DNA from: Streptomyces sp. NBC_00376 | Lineage (GTDB): Bacteria > Actinomycetota > Actinomycetes > Streptomycetales > Streptomycetaceae | DNA: 64,000 bases | NCBI RefSeq assembly: GCF_036077095.1 | Contig: NZ_CP107960.1 | Location: 3,224,001 to 3,288,000, forward strand | Direction of reading: 5' to 3' | Shown here: positions 1-11,912 of the stretch, one piece after another | How the letters are laid out: the number at the start of each line of letters is the position of its first letter | Position numbering within the stretch: position 1 is the stretch's first letter | Made by a program: the position numbers and the translations under genes | Notes under the pieces: model-generated | Told to the model about the DNA's origin: nothing | Database searches by the model: none | Seen by the model: the letters and a program-made list of their open reading frames with translations, nothing else

Positions 1-185
1 AGGAACATGTCCCGCACCGTCTGCTTGCCTCGCTTGCTAGCCACGGGTCCATGGTCGCATTAGCCCCGACGGGTCCGACCCGGGGGCAGCTGCTCATAAG
101 TGACCCGGTCTGCTCATTTTGTCGACCTGACGATAGAGTCGCAGCACCCTCTTCCGGTCGTCGCCGTACAGAAAGGTGCGCTCCG

Positions 186-1217
186 ATGTCCGAGCATCAT
201 CTGCCGTCTCAGCTCGAGGTCTCCCCCGAGGCCCCCGACCGCAACCTCGCCCTGGAGCTGGTCCGGGTCACCGAGGCCGCCGCCATGGCGGCGGGGCGCT
301 GGGTGGGCCGCGGCGACAAGATCGGCGCCGACGGCGCCGCCGTGAAGGCCATGCGGACCCTCGTCTCCACCGTCTCGATGAACGGCGTCGTCGTCATCGG
401 CGAGGGTGAGAAGGACGAGGCCCCCATGCTGTTCAACGGCGAACGCGTCGGCGACGGCACCGGCCCCGAGGTCGACATCGCCGTGGACCCGATCGACGGC
501 ACGACCCTGAACGCCAAGGGCATGCCGAACGCGATCGCCGTACTGGCCGCCGCGGACCGCGGCACCATGTTCGACCCGTCGGCCGTCTTCTACATGGACA
601 AGCTGGTCACCGGCCCCGAGGCCGCCGACTTCGTAGACATCAACGCCCCCGTCTCGGTGAACATCCGCCGGGTCGCGAAGGCGAAGAACTCCGCCCCCGA
701 GGACGTCACCGTCGTCGTGCTCGACCGCCCGCGTCACGAGGGCATCGTGAAGGAGATCCGCGAGACCGGCGCACGGATCAAGTTCATCTCCGACGGCGAT
801 GTCGCCGGCTCCATCATGGCCGCCCGCGAGGGGACCGGCGTCGACCTGCTGATGGGCGTCGGCGGCACCCCCGAGGGCATCATCTCGGCCTGCGCCATAA
901 AGTGCCTCGGCGGCGTCATCCAGGGCAAGCTCTGGCCCAAGGACGAGGCCGAGCGCCAGCGCGCGCTGGACGCCGGGCACGACCTGGACCGGGTGCTGTC
1001 CACCGACGACCTGGTCAGCGGCGACAACGTGTTCTTCGTCGCGACCGGCATCACGGACGGCGAGCTGATGCGCGGCGTGCGCTACCGCGCGGAGACGGCG
1101 ACCACCGAGTCGATCGTCATGCGGTCCAAGTCCGGCACCATCCGGAAGATCGACTCCACGCACCGGCTCTCGAAGCTGCGCGCCTACAGCGCGATCGACT
1201 TCGACCGCGCGAAGTAG
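186..1217 (+). CDS. glpX: Class II fructose-1,6-bisphosphatase GlpX (343 aa)
   Basis: Hydrolyses fructose-1,6-bisphosphate to fructose-6-phosphate in gluconeogenesis, in the cytoplasm. The sequence shows the GlpX phosphatase motif DPIDGTT at residues 101-107, the preceding [10 protein letters not shown] stretch at 72-81 and the C-terminal [12 protein letters not shown] segment; the length matches the family. I take the ATG at 186, preceded by GAAAGG, because residues encoded upstream (from 51) are not family-like. It stands alone on the plus strand and ends in a strong hairpin at 1264-1317. Actinobacteria usually rely on this class for FBPase activity. Confidence 0.96.
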   Translation: MSEHHLPSQLEVSPEAPDRNLALELVRVTEAAAMAAGRWVGRGDKIGADGAAVKAMRTLVSTVSMNGVVVIGEGEKDEAPMLFNGERVGDGTGPEVDIAVDPIDGTTLNAKGMPNAIAVLAAADRGTMFDPSAVFYMDKLVTGPEAADFVDINAPVSVNIRRVAKAKNSAPEDVTVVVLDRPRHEGIVKEIRETGARIKFISDGDVAGSIMAAREGTGVDLLMGVGGTPEGIISACAIKCLGGVIQGKLWPKDEAERQRALDAGHDLDRVLSTDDLVSGDNVFFVATGITDGELMRGVRYRAETATTESIVMRSKSGTIRKIDSTHRLSKLRAYSAIDFDRAK

Positions 1218-1263
1218 ACCCGGTCCCGGAGATCTCCGGAAGACAGTGCGAGGTCTCCGGAGA

Positions 1264-1317
1264 CACCACGCGAAGAGGCGCCCCCCATGTGCGGTGGGGG
1301 CGCCTCTTCGCGTGGTG
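1264..1317. terminator. Strong bidirectional hairpin between convergent glpX and wblI
   Basis: Arms of about 22 bp (starting CACCACGCGAAGAGGCG, ending in its complement) around a short loop. It lies 47 bp after the glpX stop and in front of the wblI 3' end, so it can serve both genes. There is no clear T-tract, as is usual for Streptomyces. Confidence 0.85.
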
Positions 1318-1450
1318 CGCGCGGACACGGAAGCGTACGGATGCGTGCGGCATGCGGCGTTCGGGCTCAGAACCGCACAGAGCGGACACGGATACGGATA
1401 CCGATGCGGACGCGGATGCGTACGGGCCGGACCGGCCGGGTCCGGGCCGG

Positions 1451-1834
1451 TCAGCCCGCCGCCGCGATCCGGCCCGTCGCACCGGAGGACACGGCCGAGG
1501 CCTTGCGCTCCATCTCGCGACGTCTGCGACGGGCGAGCACCACACGGCGCTCGGCGGCGGTGAGGCCGCCCCACACCCCGTACGGCTCCGGCTGTATGAG
1601 CGCGTGTTCCTGGCATTCGATCATCACCGGGCAGCGCGCGCAGACCCGCTTCGCGGACTCCTCGCGCGCGAGTCTGGCAGCAGTCGGCTCCTTCGACGGG
1701 GCGAAGAACAGCCCGGCTTCGTCCCGGCGGCACACCGCCTCCGAATGCCAGGGGCCGGCCTGGTCCTCCCGCGCGGGGGCGCGCTGGGGAGGGACGGCGG
1801 CGACCTGCAGGGGCTGATGCGGCAGTTGCAGCAC
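1451..1834 (-). CDS. wblI: WhiB-like iron-sulfur regulator (Wbl family, 127 aa)
   Basis: Wbl proteins bind a [4Fe-4S] cluster and regulate transcription, usually by contacting the principal sigma factor. The four cluster cysteines are at 35, 65, 68 and 74 (VCARCP...C), followed by the GVWGG turn at 86-90 and a basic AERRVVLARRRRR tail. The N-terminus of about 30 residues is unconserved. It converges on glpX. The name wblI rests on remembered S. coelicolor gene order (wblI next to glpX); the family call itself is secure. Confidence 0.92.
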   Translation of the reverse strand: MLQLPHQPLQVAAVPPQRAPAREDQAGPWHSEAVCRRDEAGLFFAPSKEPTAARLAREESAKRVCARCPVMIECQEHALIQPEPYGVWGGLTAAERRVVLARRRRREMERKASAVSSGATGRIAAAG

Positions 1835-2012
1835 GGTCTACTCCTGACGACGGCTTCGCGAGCGAGAGACGATGCAGCATTCCCTACCCGCTGTGCGCAC
1901 GCCTATGCACTGAGTGGCACTCGGTTCCGGGCTGCGAAATAGCGGTCGACCGGGAATTTGGCTTGTTTTCGAAGGAGAATCGAGGGAGTTCCCGGATGAG
2001 TTCCGGCAGGAG

Positions 2013-2675
2013 CTATCCGAGGTATTTACGCAGCCGGTCCTGGAGATCCGCGATGAACTTCCCGCGCTTGGGCTTCGCCTCCACGCTGCCGAACACGGAA
2101 TAGCCGTTCACCACGACCACCGGCGCTTCGGGGTCAGCGGATTCCAGTGTGGCGACTTCGAAATTGCCGAAGACGCCCGTGCCGCTACCGCGCAGCGAGA
2201 TGTTCTCGGGGACCTTGACGTCGACACTCCCGAAGATGGAAGTCGCGTTGATGACCGTGAGTCTCTGACCGAAAAGCGCCTCGGTCAGATCGACCTCCAC
2301 GCTGCCGAAGAGCGCGAAGGCGTTCGTACGGCTGCCGACCCGCCAGCGGCCCTTGCGGGTCGAGCTGCTGAAGATCGCCACCAGGTTGTCGGCGGGACCC
2401 GTGGGGCTCTCGTGACCGTGGACGCCGGGAGCGGCGGCAGTGCGGGCGGCGCCCACCGGGGCGGGCAGGTCCCGTACCAGCGGTTCCAGCTCGCCGACGG
2501 TCTTGGCGCGGTAGACCGCGTCGACCCGCTCGGCGTGCTCGTCGGCGGTGAGCCGGCCCTCGGCCATGGCTTCCCGCAGGATGTCCGCGATCCGGTCCCG
2601 GTCCGCGTCGGAGGCGCGGATGCCGGCCGGCTCCACCGGGGCCACTGGCTGCTGGGGCTGCTTTTCGAGGTCCAC
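2013..2675 (-). CDS. DUF1707 protein with LiaF-like C-terminal domain (220 aa)
   Basis: Residues about 18-70 form the DUF1707 (SHOCT-like) helical domain (IRASDADRDRIADILREAM..GRLTADEHAERVDAVY.AKT). Residues 110-215 resemble the beta-solenoid-like cell-wall-active antibiotic response (LiaF/DUF2154) region with repeated FGSV(D/E)V motifs. Such proteins are usually envelope-stress linked; the function here is not known. No membrane segment is visible. The GTG start at 2675 follows a TACGCT box by 6 nt, which suggests a leaderless transcript. Confidence 0.85.
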   Translation of the reverse strand: MDLEKQPQQPVAPVEPAGIRASDADRDRIADILREAMAEGRLTADEHAERVDAVYRAKTVGELEPLVRDLPAPVGAARTAAAPGVHGHESPTGPADNLVAIFSSSTRKGRWRVGSRTNAFALFGSVEVDLTEALFGQRLTVINATSIFGSVDVKVPENISLRGSGTGVFGNFEVATLESADPEAPVVVVNGYSVFGSVEAKPKRGKFIADLQDRLRKYLG

Positions 2676-2693
2676 CGGCCCAGCGTACCCAAA

Positions 2694-2707
2694 CGCGATA
2701 GATCGCG
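2694..2707. promoter_or_regulatory. Palindrome CGCGAT-AG-ATCGCG upstream of the DUF1707 gene
   Basis: Perfect 6-bp arms with a 2-bp centre, about 20-30 bp upstream of the GTG start and overlapping where a promoter core would lie. It is probably an operator; which protein binds is unknown. Confidence 0.45.
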
Positions 2708-2878
2708 ACTAGCCCCCGCCCCGCCCCCGCCGTGTCGTACCCCGCCCAGGAACGGCCGCCCAGGAGTGGCCGAACTGAGCCTTACCTCACAGCTTCGGCA
2801 CTCCTGTGGCGTTCTACCCTGGTGGGTGCGCTGCCCGAGGGAGGTCAGCCGCCGTCTGCCGAGTGAGGAATGGCCGTA

Positions 2879-4546
<1,668 letters not shown>

Positions 4547-4564
4547 CCCGTCGGTACGAAGCAC

Positions 4565-4596
4565 CACGGCCCCGCGGAGCGTTCCGCGGGGCCGTG
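4565..4596. terminator. Hairpin between convergent fumarase and LuxR-type genes
   Basis: A 14-bp perfect stem (CACGGCCCCGCGGA and complement) with a GCGT loop. It sits 18 bp after the fumarase stop and 2 bp beyond the stop of the minus-strand regulator, so it is likely bidirectional. Confidence 0.85.
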
Positions 4597-4597
4597 C

Positions 4598-5605
4598 TCA
4601 TGCCTCCAGCAGGCCCGATGTCGCGACCAGATAGCCGAGTTGGGCCCGGCTGTTGCTGCCCAGCTGCTCGGAGACCTTCCGTACGTGCTCCGCGACGCTG
4701 CGGCGGCTCATGCCGAGCCGGCGGGCGATCGACTCGTCCGTCTCGCCGCCCACGACCGCCTGCAGGATGGTCCGTTGCAGGTCAAAGGTGACGACGGGCG
4801 TGCGCAGCGGCACCCGTTCGGGGCGGACCGGGACCGAACGGGCCCAGGCCTCGTCGAAGTGCCGGGCCAGGAAGCGGACCAGGGACGGGTGCTGGATGCG
4901 CAGGGCGCTGTGCGGTTCGTCGGAGAACGGGATGAACGCGAGGTTCCGGTCGAAGACGATGATCCGGTCGGCGACCTCGGCGAGCGTTCTGACCTCGGCG
5001 CCCTCGGTCGTCACCTGCTCGATGTAGGCGAGCGTCGTGCGGTCCGAGCGGACCGTGTGCTGGTAGATGGTCCGCTGCCGGATGCCCCGCCGCAGATTGC
5101 GGATGTCCCTGGGCAGCGACTCCTCCAGCGCGTGCACGGGGCGGCCGCCGCCCGGGTGGGCGGTGCGGACCTCCTCGCGGCAGCCCGCGACGCCCGCTTC
5201 GAGCGCCTTGCCGATGACGGCCTCGCCGGAGAGCCGGGTGAGCGCGGACGGTTCGAGCCGGTGCGCGTCGGCGTACAGGCCCTCGAACACGGTCAGCGCG
5301 GCGCGGGCCGAACGCAGGGTGCGGCGCTGCCGGGCGATCGCCGCCTCGATGGGTCCGAGCACGTCGAACGAGGCGGTCTCGGGTGGTACGGGGACGAGCC
5401 GTCCCGGCGCGTGGCGGTCCGCCACCATCAGATGCAGGGCGCTCAGGCAACCGGGCACGTCGCCTGCCGGAAGGCTTCCGTCCGTGAGCGCTCGCCGATA
5501 GGCAGCGAGGGCCGAGTCGCAGACGCGGTCCGGCGACGATTCGCGGCAATCACACGCCCGTGGGCCGGAATGGTCGTCCTTCACAAGCATGCAGATTACA
5601 TTCAT
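4598..5605 (-). CDS. LuxR-type HTH transcriptional regulator (335 aa)
   Basis: The C-terminal 60 residues form a GerE/LuxR HTH (TDESIARRLGMSRRSVAEHVRKV..LGSNSRAQLGYL). The middle contains a TrmB/PLD-like sensor segment (YQHTVRSDRTTLAYIEQVTTEGAEVRT..DRIIVFDRNLAFIP). This plan is common in Streptomyces regulators beside peptide or antibiotic genes. It is divergent from the MFS exporter at 5647, which it probably controls. The start is uncertain: ATG at 5605 or 5590, neither with a good RBS. Confidence 0.88.
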   Translation of the reverse strand: MNVICMLVKDDHSGPRACDCRESSPDRVCDSALAAYRRALTDGSLPAGDVPGCLSALHLMVADRHAPGRLVPVPPETASFDVLGPIEAAIARQRRTLRSARAALTVFEGLYADAHRLEPSALTRLSGEAVIGKALEAGVAGCREEVRTAHPGGGRPVHALEESLPRDIRNLRRGIRQRTIYQHTVRSDRTTLAYIEQVTTEGAEVRTLAEVADRIIVFDRNLAFIPFSDEPHSALRIQHPSLVRFLARHFDEAWARSVPVRPERVPLRTPVVTFDLQRTILQAVVGGETDESIARRLGMSRRSVAEHVRKVSEQLGSNSRAQLGYLVATSGLLEA

Positions 5606-5646
5606 GCAATCGCGCGGTCGGGGGTGAACGCGACCGCTCGGTGAGT

Positions 5647-7029
5647 ATGGGCCGGGTGACGCGCGACATCGAACAGGTGGAGGACCGGCCGGACCCCGCA
5701 CCGGACGGCGAGGGGGCGCTCCCCGCGCGCGGGGAGCGCCGCTACCGGTTCCTCGTCGCCGGGTACTCCCTGTCCTCCTACGGCACCTTCCTGAACATGG
5801 TGGCGCTCAATCTGTTCGTCTACGAGACGACGGGGCGGGCGCTCACGATGGGCCTGTTCATGGCCGCACGCCTGGCGTCCGGCTTTGTCGCCGGGCTGAT
5901 CGCCGGTGGTCTGCTCGACCGGTTCGCCGCCAAGCGCGTCATGCTGTGGACGAATGTGGCGCAGGCCGCGGTGATGCTGCTGCTGGTCCTCGCGCCCGAA
6001 GGGATGCGGACGGCCTCCCTGATGGCGGTTTCCGTGGTGGTCGGCGGCTGCGGAACGCTTTTCATGGTGTCGCTGCGCAGTTCGATTCCCGAGATGGTCG
6101 GCGACGACCGGCGGTCCTGGGCGAACTCCCTTTCCATTACAGGGCGTTCACTGGCGATGGTGGCCGGTTTCGCCTCCGCGGGCGTGGTGGTCTCGCTGGT
6201 CGGTTACACCGCTGCTTTCGTGGTGGACATGGCCACCTTCGTGATCTGCGCCGTCACGGTGGCGCTGCTGCCGATCCCGGGCGGGGGCCGGGGAAAGACC
6301 GCCCGGCCGGAATCGGAGGGGGATTCCGGCGGGGACGGCAAGAAGGAGCGGACCGGCGGCCGGGGGAGGCCGGGGAGGTGGCGGCGGCCGGGCGCGTTGC
6401 TCGCGTCGGCGGCCGCGCCGGGTCTCGGTCTGATGGTGGTGCTGCGGAGTGTCGACGCCTTCGGCTCGTCCTCCCACAACGCCGCGCTGCCGGTCCACTC
6501 CGCCGCGCTCGACGCCGGCCACCCGGCCGTGTTCGTCAGCGCGTTCTGGTGTCTGTGGGCGGTGGGGAACGTCGTCGCGCAGCAGGTGATCCAGCGGTAC
6601 GTCAGACGTACCGGGCGCACGGTGGGGGCGCCGGGCTTCGGGTACGGCACCTGTCTGATGTCCGGGGCGTTCATCCTGGCGTTCGCCGGGTTCCCATGGG
6701 CCGCGACCGTCGTGGTCGCGCTGGCGGCGGGGGCGGCCGACGGGCTGACGGAGGTCTCGTACACCTCCCATCTGCAGACGCTCCCCGCCGGTCTGCGCGC
6801 TCACGCCTTCGGGCTCTCCGCGACCCTGGAGAACCTCGGGTTCGGCGTCGGCATGATCCTGGTCGCCGCGGCCCTCGACAGGTTCAGCCCGCTGGCCGTC
6901 GTCGGCTGGTCGCACGGGGCGGCCATCGTGGTCGCCGTGGTGTTCCTGATCAGGGTGTCCGGGGCGCGCGGGCGGGCCGCCGTCCCCGCACCCCGTTCCG
7001 GCGCCGACCGCGCCGGTCCGGAGCGATGA
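5647..7029 (+). CDS. MFS transporter, probable exporter (460 aa)
   Basis: Inner-membrane major facilitator with about 12 membrane segments, starting at YRFLVAGYSLSSYGTFLNMVAL. The loop 2-3 motif (GLLDRFAAKRVMLWTN) and the RSSIPEMVGDDRRSWANSL stretch are typical of the MFS_3/enterobactin-exporter-like group. A charged cytoplasmic loop rich in Gly, Glu and Lys sits in the middle (about residues 190-230). The start may instead be the GTG at 5641, two codons upstream. The 41-bp gap to the divergent LuxR-type gene must hold both promoters. The substrate is unknown. Confidence 0.88.
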   Translation: MGRVTRDIEQVEDRPDPAPDGEGALPARGERRYRFLVAGYSLSSYGTFLNMVALNLFVYETTGRALTMGLFMAARLASGFVAGLIAGGLLDRFAAKRVMLWTNVAQAAVMLLLVLAPEGMRTASLMAVSVVVGGCGTLFMVSLRSSIPEMVGDDRRSWANSLSITGRSLAMVAGFASAGVVVSLVGYTAAFVVDMATFVICAVTVALLPIPGGGRGKTARPESEGDSGGDGKKERTGGRGRPGRWRRPGALLASAAAPGLGLMVVLRSVDAFGSSSHNAALPVHSAALDAGHPAVFVSAFWCLWAVGNVVAQQVIQRYVRRTGRTVGAPGFGYGTCLMSGAFILAFAGFPWAATVVVALAAGAADGLTEVSYTSHLQTLPAGLRAHAFGLSATLENLGFGVGMILVAAALDRFSPLAVVGWSHGAAIVVAVVFLIRVSGARGRAAVPAPRSGADRAGPER

Positions 7030-7425
7030 GATTCCCGTACGACGTTATTCAGCCATTCTCGGGGGGCTCGGTGAGGGGCCGGGCGACCGCCGTGGTGTCC
7101 CGCACGCTCCCGGTGCCTGCCCCGGCACGTCCCCGCCCGCGCCGGGGACCGCCGCCGCCGCGGACGGTCGGACACCGCCGCTTTCACGCAGCGGGCCGCG
7201 CTGCGGACTTGCGCCGTACCGGCCCGCTTTGGTGGGTTGTCGGACGTTCCCGCACCACTCGGCCGGCCCCGGTAAACCCGCCCCCGAGGACCGGCGCCCC
7301 CGCCGGATCGCCCGGGTGCCCGGGGACCGGCTGCTCCTCGCACACCGCCCGCACCGCGCCGCACCCAGCGGCCCGGCGCGGGTCCCTCCACCCTCACCGT
7401 CGAACTCCGGAAAGGCGGACGCCCG
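7030..7425. other. 396-bp intergenic region with no gene seen
   Basis: GC-rich sequence between the MFS gene and the M18 peptidase gene. I found no coding pattern, no clear hairpin and no convincing promoter boxes. It should contain the promoter of the peptidase gene. Confidence 0.5.
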
Positions 7426-8727
7426 ATGACGCCGCTTACCCACCGCAGCCACACCGACGACCTGCTGTCCTTCATCAGCGCGAGCCCTTCCCCGTACCAC
7501 GTGGTGGCCGGTGCCGCCGAGCGCCTGGAGAAGGCGGGCTTCCGTGAACTGCGGGGCACCGACGACTGGACGGGCACGACCGGGGGCACCTTCGTCGCCC
7601 GCGCCGGTGCGCTGATCGCCTGGTACGTCCCCGAGGGGGCTCCGGCGCACACCCCGTTCCGGATCGTCGGCGCCCACACCGACTCCCCGAACCTGCGGGT
7701 CAAGCCGGCCCCCGACACCTCGTCGGCGGGCTGGCAGCAGATCGGCGTGGAGATCTACGGCGGCGTTCCGCTGAACACCTGGCTCGACCGCGACCTCGGC
7801 ATCTCCGGGCGGCTCGCGGTGCGCACCCCGGGCGGCGGTGTCGGGTCCCGGCTCGTACGGATCGACGAACCCCTGCTGCGGGTACCCCAGTTGGCCATCC
7901 ACCTGGACCGTACGGTCAACGAGGCGCTCGCGCTCGACCCGCAGCTCCATGTCGCTCCGGTCTGGGCGCTCGGACCACGCGCGGAGGGTGCACTGCTGCG
8001 CAGGGTCGCGGCGGCCGCCGAGGCGGAGCCGGACGAGGTGCTCGGCTGGGACCTGATGCTCCATGACGTCCAGCCGCCCGGATACCTGGGCGCGGACCGG
8101 GAGTTCGTGGTGTCGGCGCGGCTGGACAACCTGGTCTCGGTGCACGCGGGCGTCACGGCCCTGGCGGCCGCGGCGACCGCTGCCGACGAGCCGGCGTACA
8201 TCCCCGTCCTGGCCGCCTTCGACCACGAGGAGGTCGGCAGCGGTTCGGCGACGGGTGCGCAGGGTCCGCTGCTGGAGCGGGTCCTGAGCCGCTCGGTCAC
8301 CGCCCGCGGCGGCAGCCCGGAGGACTGGTCGCGGGCCCTGTCCGGGGCGTTCTGCGTCTCCGCCGACATGGCCCACGCGGTGCACCCCAACTACGCGGAG
8401 CGGCACGACCCGGACCACCGTCCGCTGCCCAACGGCGGGCCCGCGCTCAAGGTCAACGTCAACCAGCGGTACGCCACCGACAGCACCGGCATGGCGGTGT
8501 TCGCGGCGGCGTGCGAGCGGGCGGGTGTGCCGTGGCAGCCGTTCGTCTCCAACAACGCGATGCCGTGCGGTACGTCGATCGGCCCGCTCACCGCGGCCCG
8601 GCTGGGCGTGGAGACGGTCGACGTGGGGGTGCCGGGGCTGTCCATGCACTCGGCGCGCGAGCTGTGCGGGGCCGAGGACCCCGGCCGTCTGGCGGCCGCG
8701 CTCGGCGCGTTCATGACGTCCGGCTGA
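7426..8727 (+). CDS. M18 family aminopeptidase (433 aa)
   Basis: Binuclear-zinc metallo-aminopeptidase (aspartyl aminopeptidase family), cytoplasmic. Metal and catalytic regions are visible: IVGAHTDSPNLRVKP (about 85-99), the DHEEVGSGSATGAQG segment (about 266-280), AHAVHPNYAERHDPDHRP and the C-terminal GVPGLSMHSARE. Length is typical of PepC/M18. The ATG is preceded by GAAAGG. The gene appears monocistronic and ends in the hairpin at 8745-8780. Confidence 0.95.
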   Translation: MTPLTHRSHTDDLLSFISASPSPYHVVAGAAERLEKAGFRELRGTDDWTGTTGGTFVARAGALIAWYVPEGAPAHTPFRIVGAHTDSPNLRVKPAPDTSSAGWQQIGVEIYGGVPLNTWLDRDLGISGRLAVRTPGGGVGSRLVRIDEPLLRVPQLAIHLDRTVNEALALDPQLHVAPVWALGPRAEGALLRRVAAAAEAEPDEVLGWDLMLHDVQPPGYLGADREFVVSARLDNLVSVHAGVTALAAAATAADEPAYIPVLAAFDHEEVGSGSATGAQGPLLERVLSRSVTARGGSPEDWSRALSGAFCVSADMAHAVHPNYAERHDPDHRPLPNGGPALKVNVNQRYATDSTGMAVFAAACERAGVPWQPFVSNNAMPCGTSIGPLTAARLGVETVDVGVPGLSMHSARELCGAEDPGRLAAALGAFMTSG

Positions 8728-8744
8728 TCCGCGCCGGACGGCCC

Positions 8745-8780
8745 GAAGGGGCGGAGCGGCACCGGCCGCCCCGCCCCTTC
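8745..8780. terminator. Hairpin between convergent aminopeptidase and SGNH hydrolase genes
   Basis: Arms GAAGGGGCGG..CGGC and GCCG..CCGCCCCTTC with a 2-nt internal mismatch and an ACCG loop, followed by CTTC. It lies between two converging genes. Confidence 0.75.
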
Positions 8781-8806
8781 TTCACGCACTCGTAGAACGG
8801 TGACAG

Positions 8807-10336
8807 CTACACGAACCGCTGCTGCGCACTGCCGTCGCATGCCTGGAGCTTCAGCGGGTCCTTCGCCGCCGCCAGCGTCAGGCACAGTCCGGTCGAGGCC
8901 GCCGGGCGCAAGGTGCCCGACTGCTTCACGAACTGCTGGTTGGCCGCGCCCGAGCAGTTGTACAGGATGGCCGTGGCGCCCGCCTTGTAGTCGGCGCCCG
9001 GTATGTCCAGGCACCGGTCGTGGCTCAGCTCCGTGTGGAGGTTCTTCGTGCTGGAGTCGTACCACCAGCCCTGGTTGCGGCCGCCGTGGCAGTCCCAGCC
9101 GCCGATCTTCGTGTTGTTACGGGTCACCGAGCCCGGGACGTCCACACAGGTGCCAGTCGCCTCGTTCTTCAGGGGCTTGAAGGCGTCGTCCCACACACCG
9201 GCCTGCAGGACCGGCTTTCCGGTGCTCGCCGGGTCGGCGCAGCTCGCCTGACGCAGGTTGGAGTTGTAGATCTGGGTCAGGCAGGACGCGAAGGCGCCGT
9301 GGCCGCTCGCGTTCGGGTGGTAGGACTGCCGCGTCGAGTTGGAGTCCGGCGGGAAGTGCCCGAGGTCGATGTAGAGACCGCGGGCCCAGGTGGACTCACT
9401 GCAGACCTCGTGGCCGTGGAAGAGCCGGGAGTTGTCGAGGTAGACGGCACCGGTGTCGTCGGCGACCCTGCGCATGCCGCGCTCGAAGGCGGGGACGGCC
9501 ACGTTGCGGCCCCAGGCCGCGTCGGAGTCGTACCCGGCGCAGCCGCCGGGAAGCTTCCCGGGGAAGCTCGGGTTGTCGTAGAAGTCCGGGCCGATGGGGC
9601 TCGGGTAGCCCATGACCACGAGCTTGTAGTCGTTGTCGGTGTACCCGGCGCTGGTCATGACGGTCTTCAGGTCGCGCACCGTCTTCTCGACCTTGGGGAC
9701 GAGTCCGTCGACGCGCGCCTGCCAGCCGCCCTCGTACTTGGGCTGGCAGGTGCCCTGGGAGAACACCCAGCGCTCGACGCAGTCCGTCATGACCGGGCCG
9801 AACTGGAGGTCGTCGTTGGCACCCGCCACCAGCAGGATCATCTTGATGCGGGTGTTGCGGGCCTTGACGGCGAGGTTGTCGCTCTGCACCAGCTCGTCGG
9901 CGTACTGCTTCGAGCCGCCGATCACGATGTTGCCGGTGTACGCGCCGGAGCAGGCGACGTTGTACGTGACGTCCGCCGGGATGCCGGTGCGGTGGATGGC
10001 GGAGTCGGGCGAGCGGTGGCACCAGTTGTCGGGGCCGTTGGTGCCGGCCTCGTACGTGCCGACGCCCTCGCCCGAGATCTCGCTGTCGCCGAGCGAGATC
10101 AGCCCGGTCTTGCGGTCCGCGAGCGGGCGCTCGGCCGGGTCGCCGTACAGCTTGGTGGCCTCCGCCGCGCGGATGGCCTCCAGCTCGGGCGACAGGGGGG
10201 TGGATGCGATGGTGCTGGAACCTGACCGGTCCGTCGCGCCGGCCGGTCCGGCGGCTACGGTCATGCCGCCGACCGCCGCCGCCATGGCCGCGGCGGCCGC
10301 GACCGTACAGCGGAATCTGTGCCTCATGCGCCTCAT
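8807..10336 (-). CDS. Secreted SGNH/GDSL hydrolase with ricin-type lectin domain (509 aa)
   Basis: A Sec signal peptide ([24 protein letters not shown], cleavage near residue 35) is followed by an SGNH hydrolase domain (about 75-375): [12 protein letters not shown] is the block I Ser, [10 protein letters not shown] block III, and [13 protein letters not shown] the catalytic Asp/His region. Residues 385-509 form a ricin B-type beta-trefoil with [19 protein letters not shown] and STGLCLTLA repeats, which binds carbohydrate. The likely role is an extracellular esterase or lipase targeted to polysaccharide. GGGGAGG precedes the ATG at 10336; a second ATG is at 10327. Confidence 0.92.
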   Translation of the reverse strand: MRRMRHRFRCTVAAAAAMAAAVGGMTVAAGPAGATDRSGSSTIASTPLSPELEAIRAAEATKLYGDPAERPLADRKTGLISLGDSEISGEGVGTYEAGTNGPDNWCHRSPDSAIHRTGIPADVTYNVACSGAYTGNIVIGGSKQYADELVQSDNLAVKARNTRIKMILLVAGANDDLQFGPVMTDCVERWVFSQGTCQPKYEGGWQARVDGLVPKVEKTVRDLKTVMTSAGYTDNDYKLVVMGYPSPIGPDFYDNPSFPGKLPGGCAGYDSDAAWGRNVAVPAFERGMRRVADDTGAVYLDNSRLFHGHEVCSESTWARGLYIDLGHFPPDSNSTRQSYHPNASGHGAFASCLTQIYNSNLRQASCADPASTGKPVLQAGVWDDAFKPLKNEATGTCVDVPGSVTRNNTKIGGWDCHGGRNQGWWYDSSTKNLHTELSHDRCLDIPGADYKAGATAILYNCSGAANQQFVKQSGTLRPAASTGLCLTLAAAKDPLKLQACDGSAQQRFV

Positions 10337-10442
10337 TGCGCCTCCCCGGGTTGTGGTTACCCCCGGTATTTACTGGCCGGTAGGCGTCTTGGGAATAGAA
10401 AGAACAAGACAAGTGCTCAACTTTTTCAGGAGGTTGAACGAG

Positions 10443-11867
10443 ATGGACGAGTCACAGGCCGGCGAGCGGACCCCCGCGAGCGGTGGAAATTTCCGCATCG
10501 AACACGATTCGATGGGCGAGGTGAGAGTGCCCGCCGAGGCCAAGTGGCGGGCCCAGACGCAGCGCGCGGTGGAGAACTTCCCGGTCTCCGGCCAGCGCTT
10601 GGAGCGGGCCCACATCGAGGCCCTGGCCAGGATCAAGGCGGCCGCGGCCAAGGTGAACGCCGAGCTGAAGGTGCTCGACCCGGACGTCGCCGCGGCCATC
10701 CAGGAGGCCGCCGCCGAGGTCGTCGAGGGGCGCTGGGACGACCAGTTCCCGGTCGATGTCTTCCAGACCGGGTCGGGCACCTCGTCCAACATGAACACCA
10801 ACGAGGTGCTGGCCACCCTCGCCACCGAAAGGCTGGGCCGCGAGGTCCATCCGAACGATCACGTCAACGCCTCGCAGTCGTCCAACGACGTCTTCCCGTC
10901 CTCCATCCACATCGCCGCGACGGCGGCCGTCACCGGCGACCTGATCCCCGCCCTGGACCGGCTGGCGACCTCCCTGGAGCGCAAGGCCGCCGAGTTCGCG
11001 GCGGTCGTGAAGTCGGGGCGTACGCATCTGATGGACGCCACCCCCGTCACCCTCGGCCAGGAGTTCGGCGGCTACGCGGCACAGGTCAGGTACGGCATCG
11101 AACGGCTGCGCGCCTCGCTCCCCCGCCTCGCCGAACTGCCGCTGGGCGGCACGGCCGTGGGCACCGGCATCAACACGCCGCCCGGCTTCTCCGCCGCCGT
11201 CATCGCCGAGGTCGCCTCCGCCACCGGGCTGCCGCTCGCGGAGGCCCGGGACCACTTCGAGGCGCAGGGCGCGCGGGACGGACTCGTGGAGACCTCGGGC
11301 CAGCTCCGTACCATCGCCGTCTCGCTCACCAAGATCTCCAACGATCTGCGCTGGATGGCGTCCGGGCCGCGCACCGGCCTGGCAGAGATCAACCTCCCCG
11401 ACCTCCAGCCGGGCTCGTCGATCATGCCCGGAAAGGTGAATCCGGTCATCCCAGAGGCCGTACTGATGGTGGCCGCCCAGGTGACGGGGAACGACACGAC
11501 GGTCGCCGTGGCGGGCGCGGCGGGCAACTTCGAGCTGAACGTGATGCTCCCGGTCATCGCGAAGAACCTGCTGGAGTCGGTACGGCTGCTGGCCAACGCC
11601 TCCCGGCTGCTCGCCGACCGCACGGTCGACGGCATCACCGCCAACGTGGAGCGGGCCAGGGAGTACGCCGAGTCCTCGCCGTCCGTCGTCACCCCGCTGA
11701 ACAAGTACATCGGCTACGAGGAGGCCGCGAAGGTCGCCAAGAAGTCCCTCGCGCAGCGCCGGACCATTCGCGAGGTCGTACTGGACTCGGGCTACGTCGA
11801 GCGGGGCGACCTCACCGTGGAACAGCTCGACGAGGCGCTCGACGTGCTGCGCATGACCCACCCGTGA
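10443..11867 (+). CDS. fumC: Class II fumarate hydratase FumC (474 aa)
   Basis: Stable, cluster-free fumarase of the TCA cycle, from the fumarase/aspartase superfamily. Visible landmarks are [16 protein letters not shown], the NDVFPSS substrate-binding region, [17 protein letters not shown], and the signature [11 protein letters not shown] carrying the catalytic loop. AGGAGG precedes the ATG at 10443 by the expected distance; the frame is open far upstream but unrelated. It is divergent from the secreted SGNH hydrolase gene. Confidence 0.96.
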   Translation: MDESQAGERTPASGGNFRIEHDSMGEVRVPAEAKWRAQTQRAVENFPVSGQRLERAHIEALARIKAAAAKVNAELKVLDPDVAAAIQEAAAEVVEGRWDDQFPVDVFQTGSGTSSNMNTNEVLATLATERLGREVHPNDHVNASQSSNDVFPSSIHIAATAAVTGDLIPALDRLATSLERKAAEFAAVVKSGRTHLMDATPVTLGQEFGGYAAQVRYGIERLRASLPRLAELPLGGTAVGTGINTPPGFSAAVIAEVASATGLPLAEARDHFEAQGARDGLVETSGQLRTIAVSLTKISNDLRWMASGPRTGLAEINLPDLQPGSSIMPGKVNPVIPEAVLMVAAQVTGNDTTVAVAGAAGNFELNVMLPVIAKNLLESVRLLANASRLLADRTVDGITANVERAREYAESSPSVVTPLNKYIGYEEAAKVAKKSLAQRRTIREVVLDSGYVERGDLTVEQLDEALDVLRMTHP

Positions 11868-11912
11868 CCTGCGTCGCAGCTGCGGGGTTTCTGGTCCCTC
11901 TAAGATCCGTCC

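Noticed and set aside
114..1880. 588-residue open frame on the minus strand over glpX and wblI
   Set aside because: Low-complexity Arg/Gly/Ala composition, antisense to glpX and out of frame with wblI; typical high-GC shadow.
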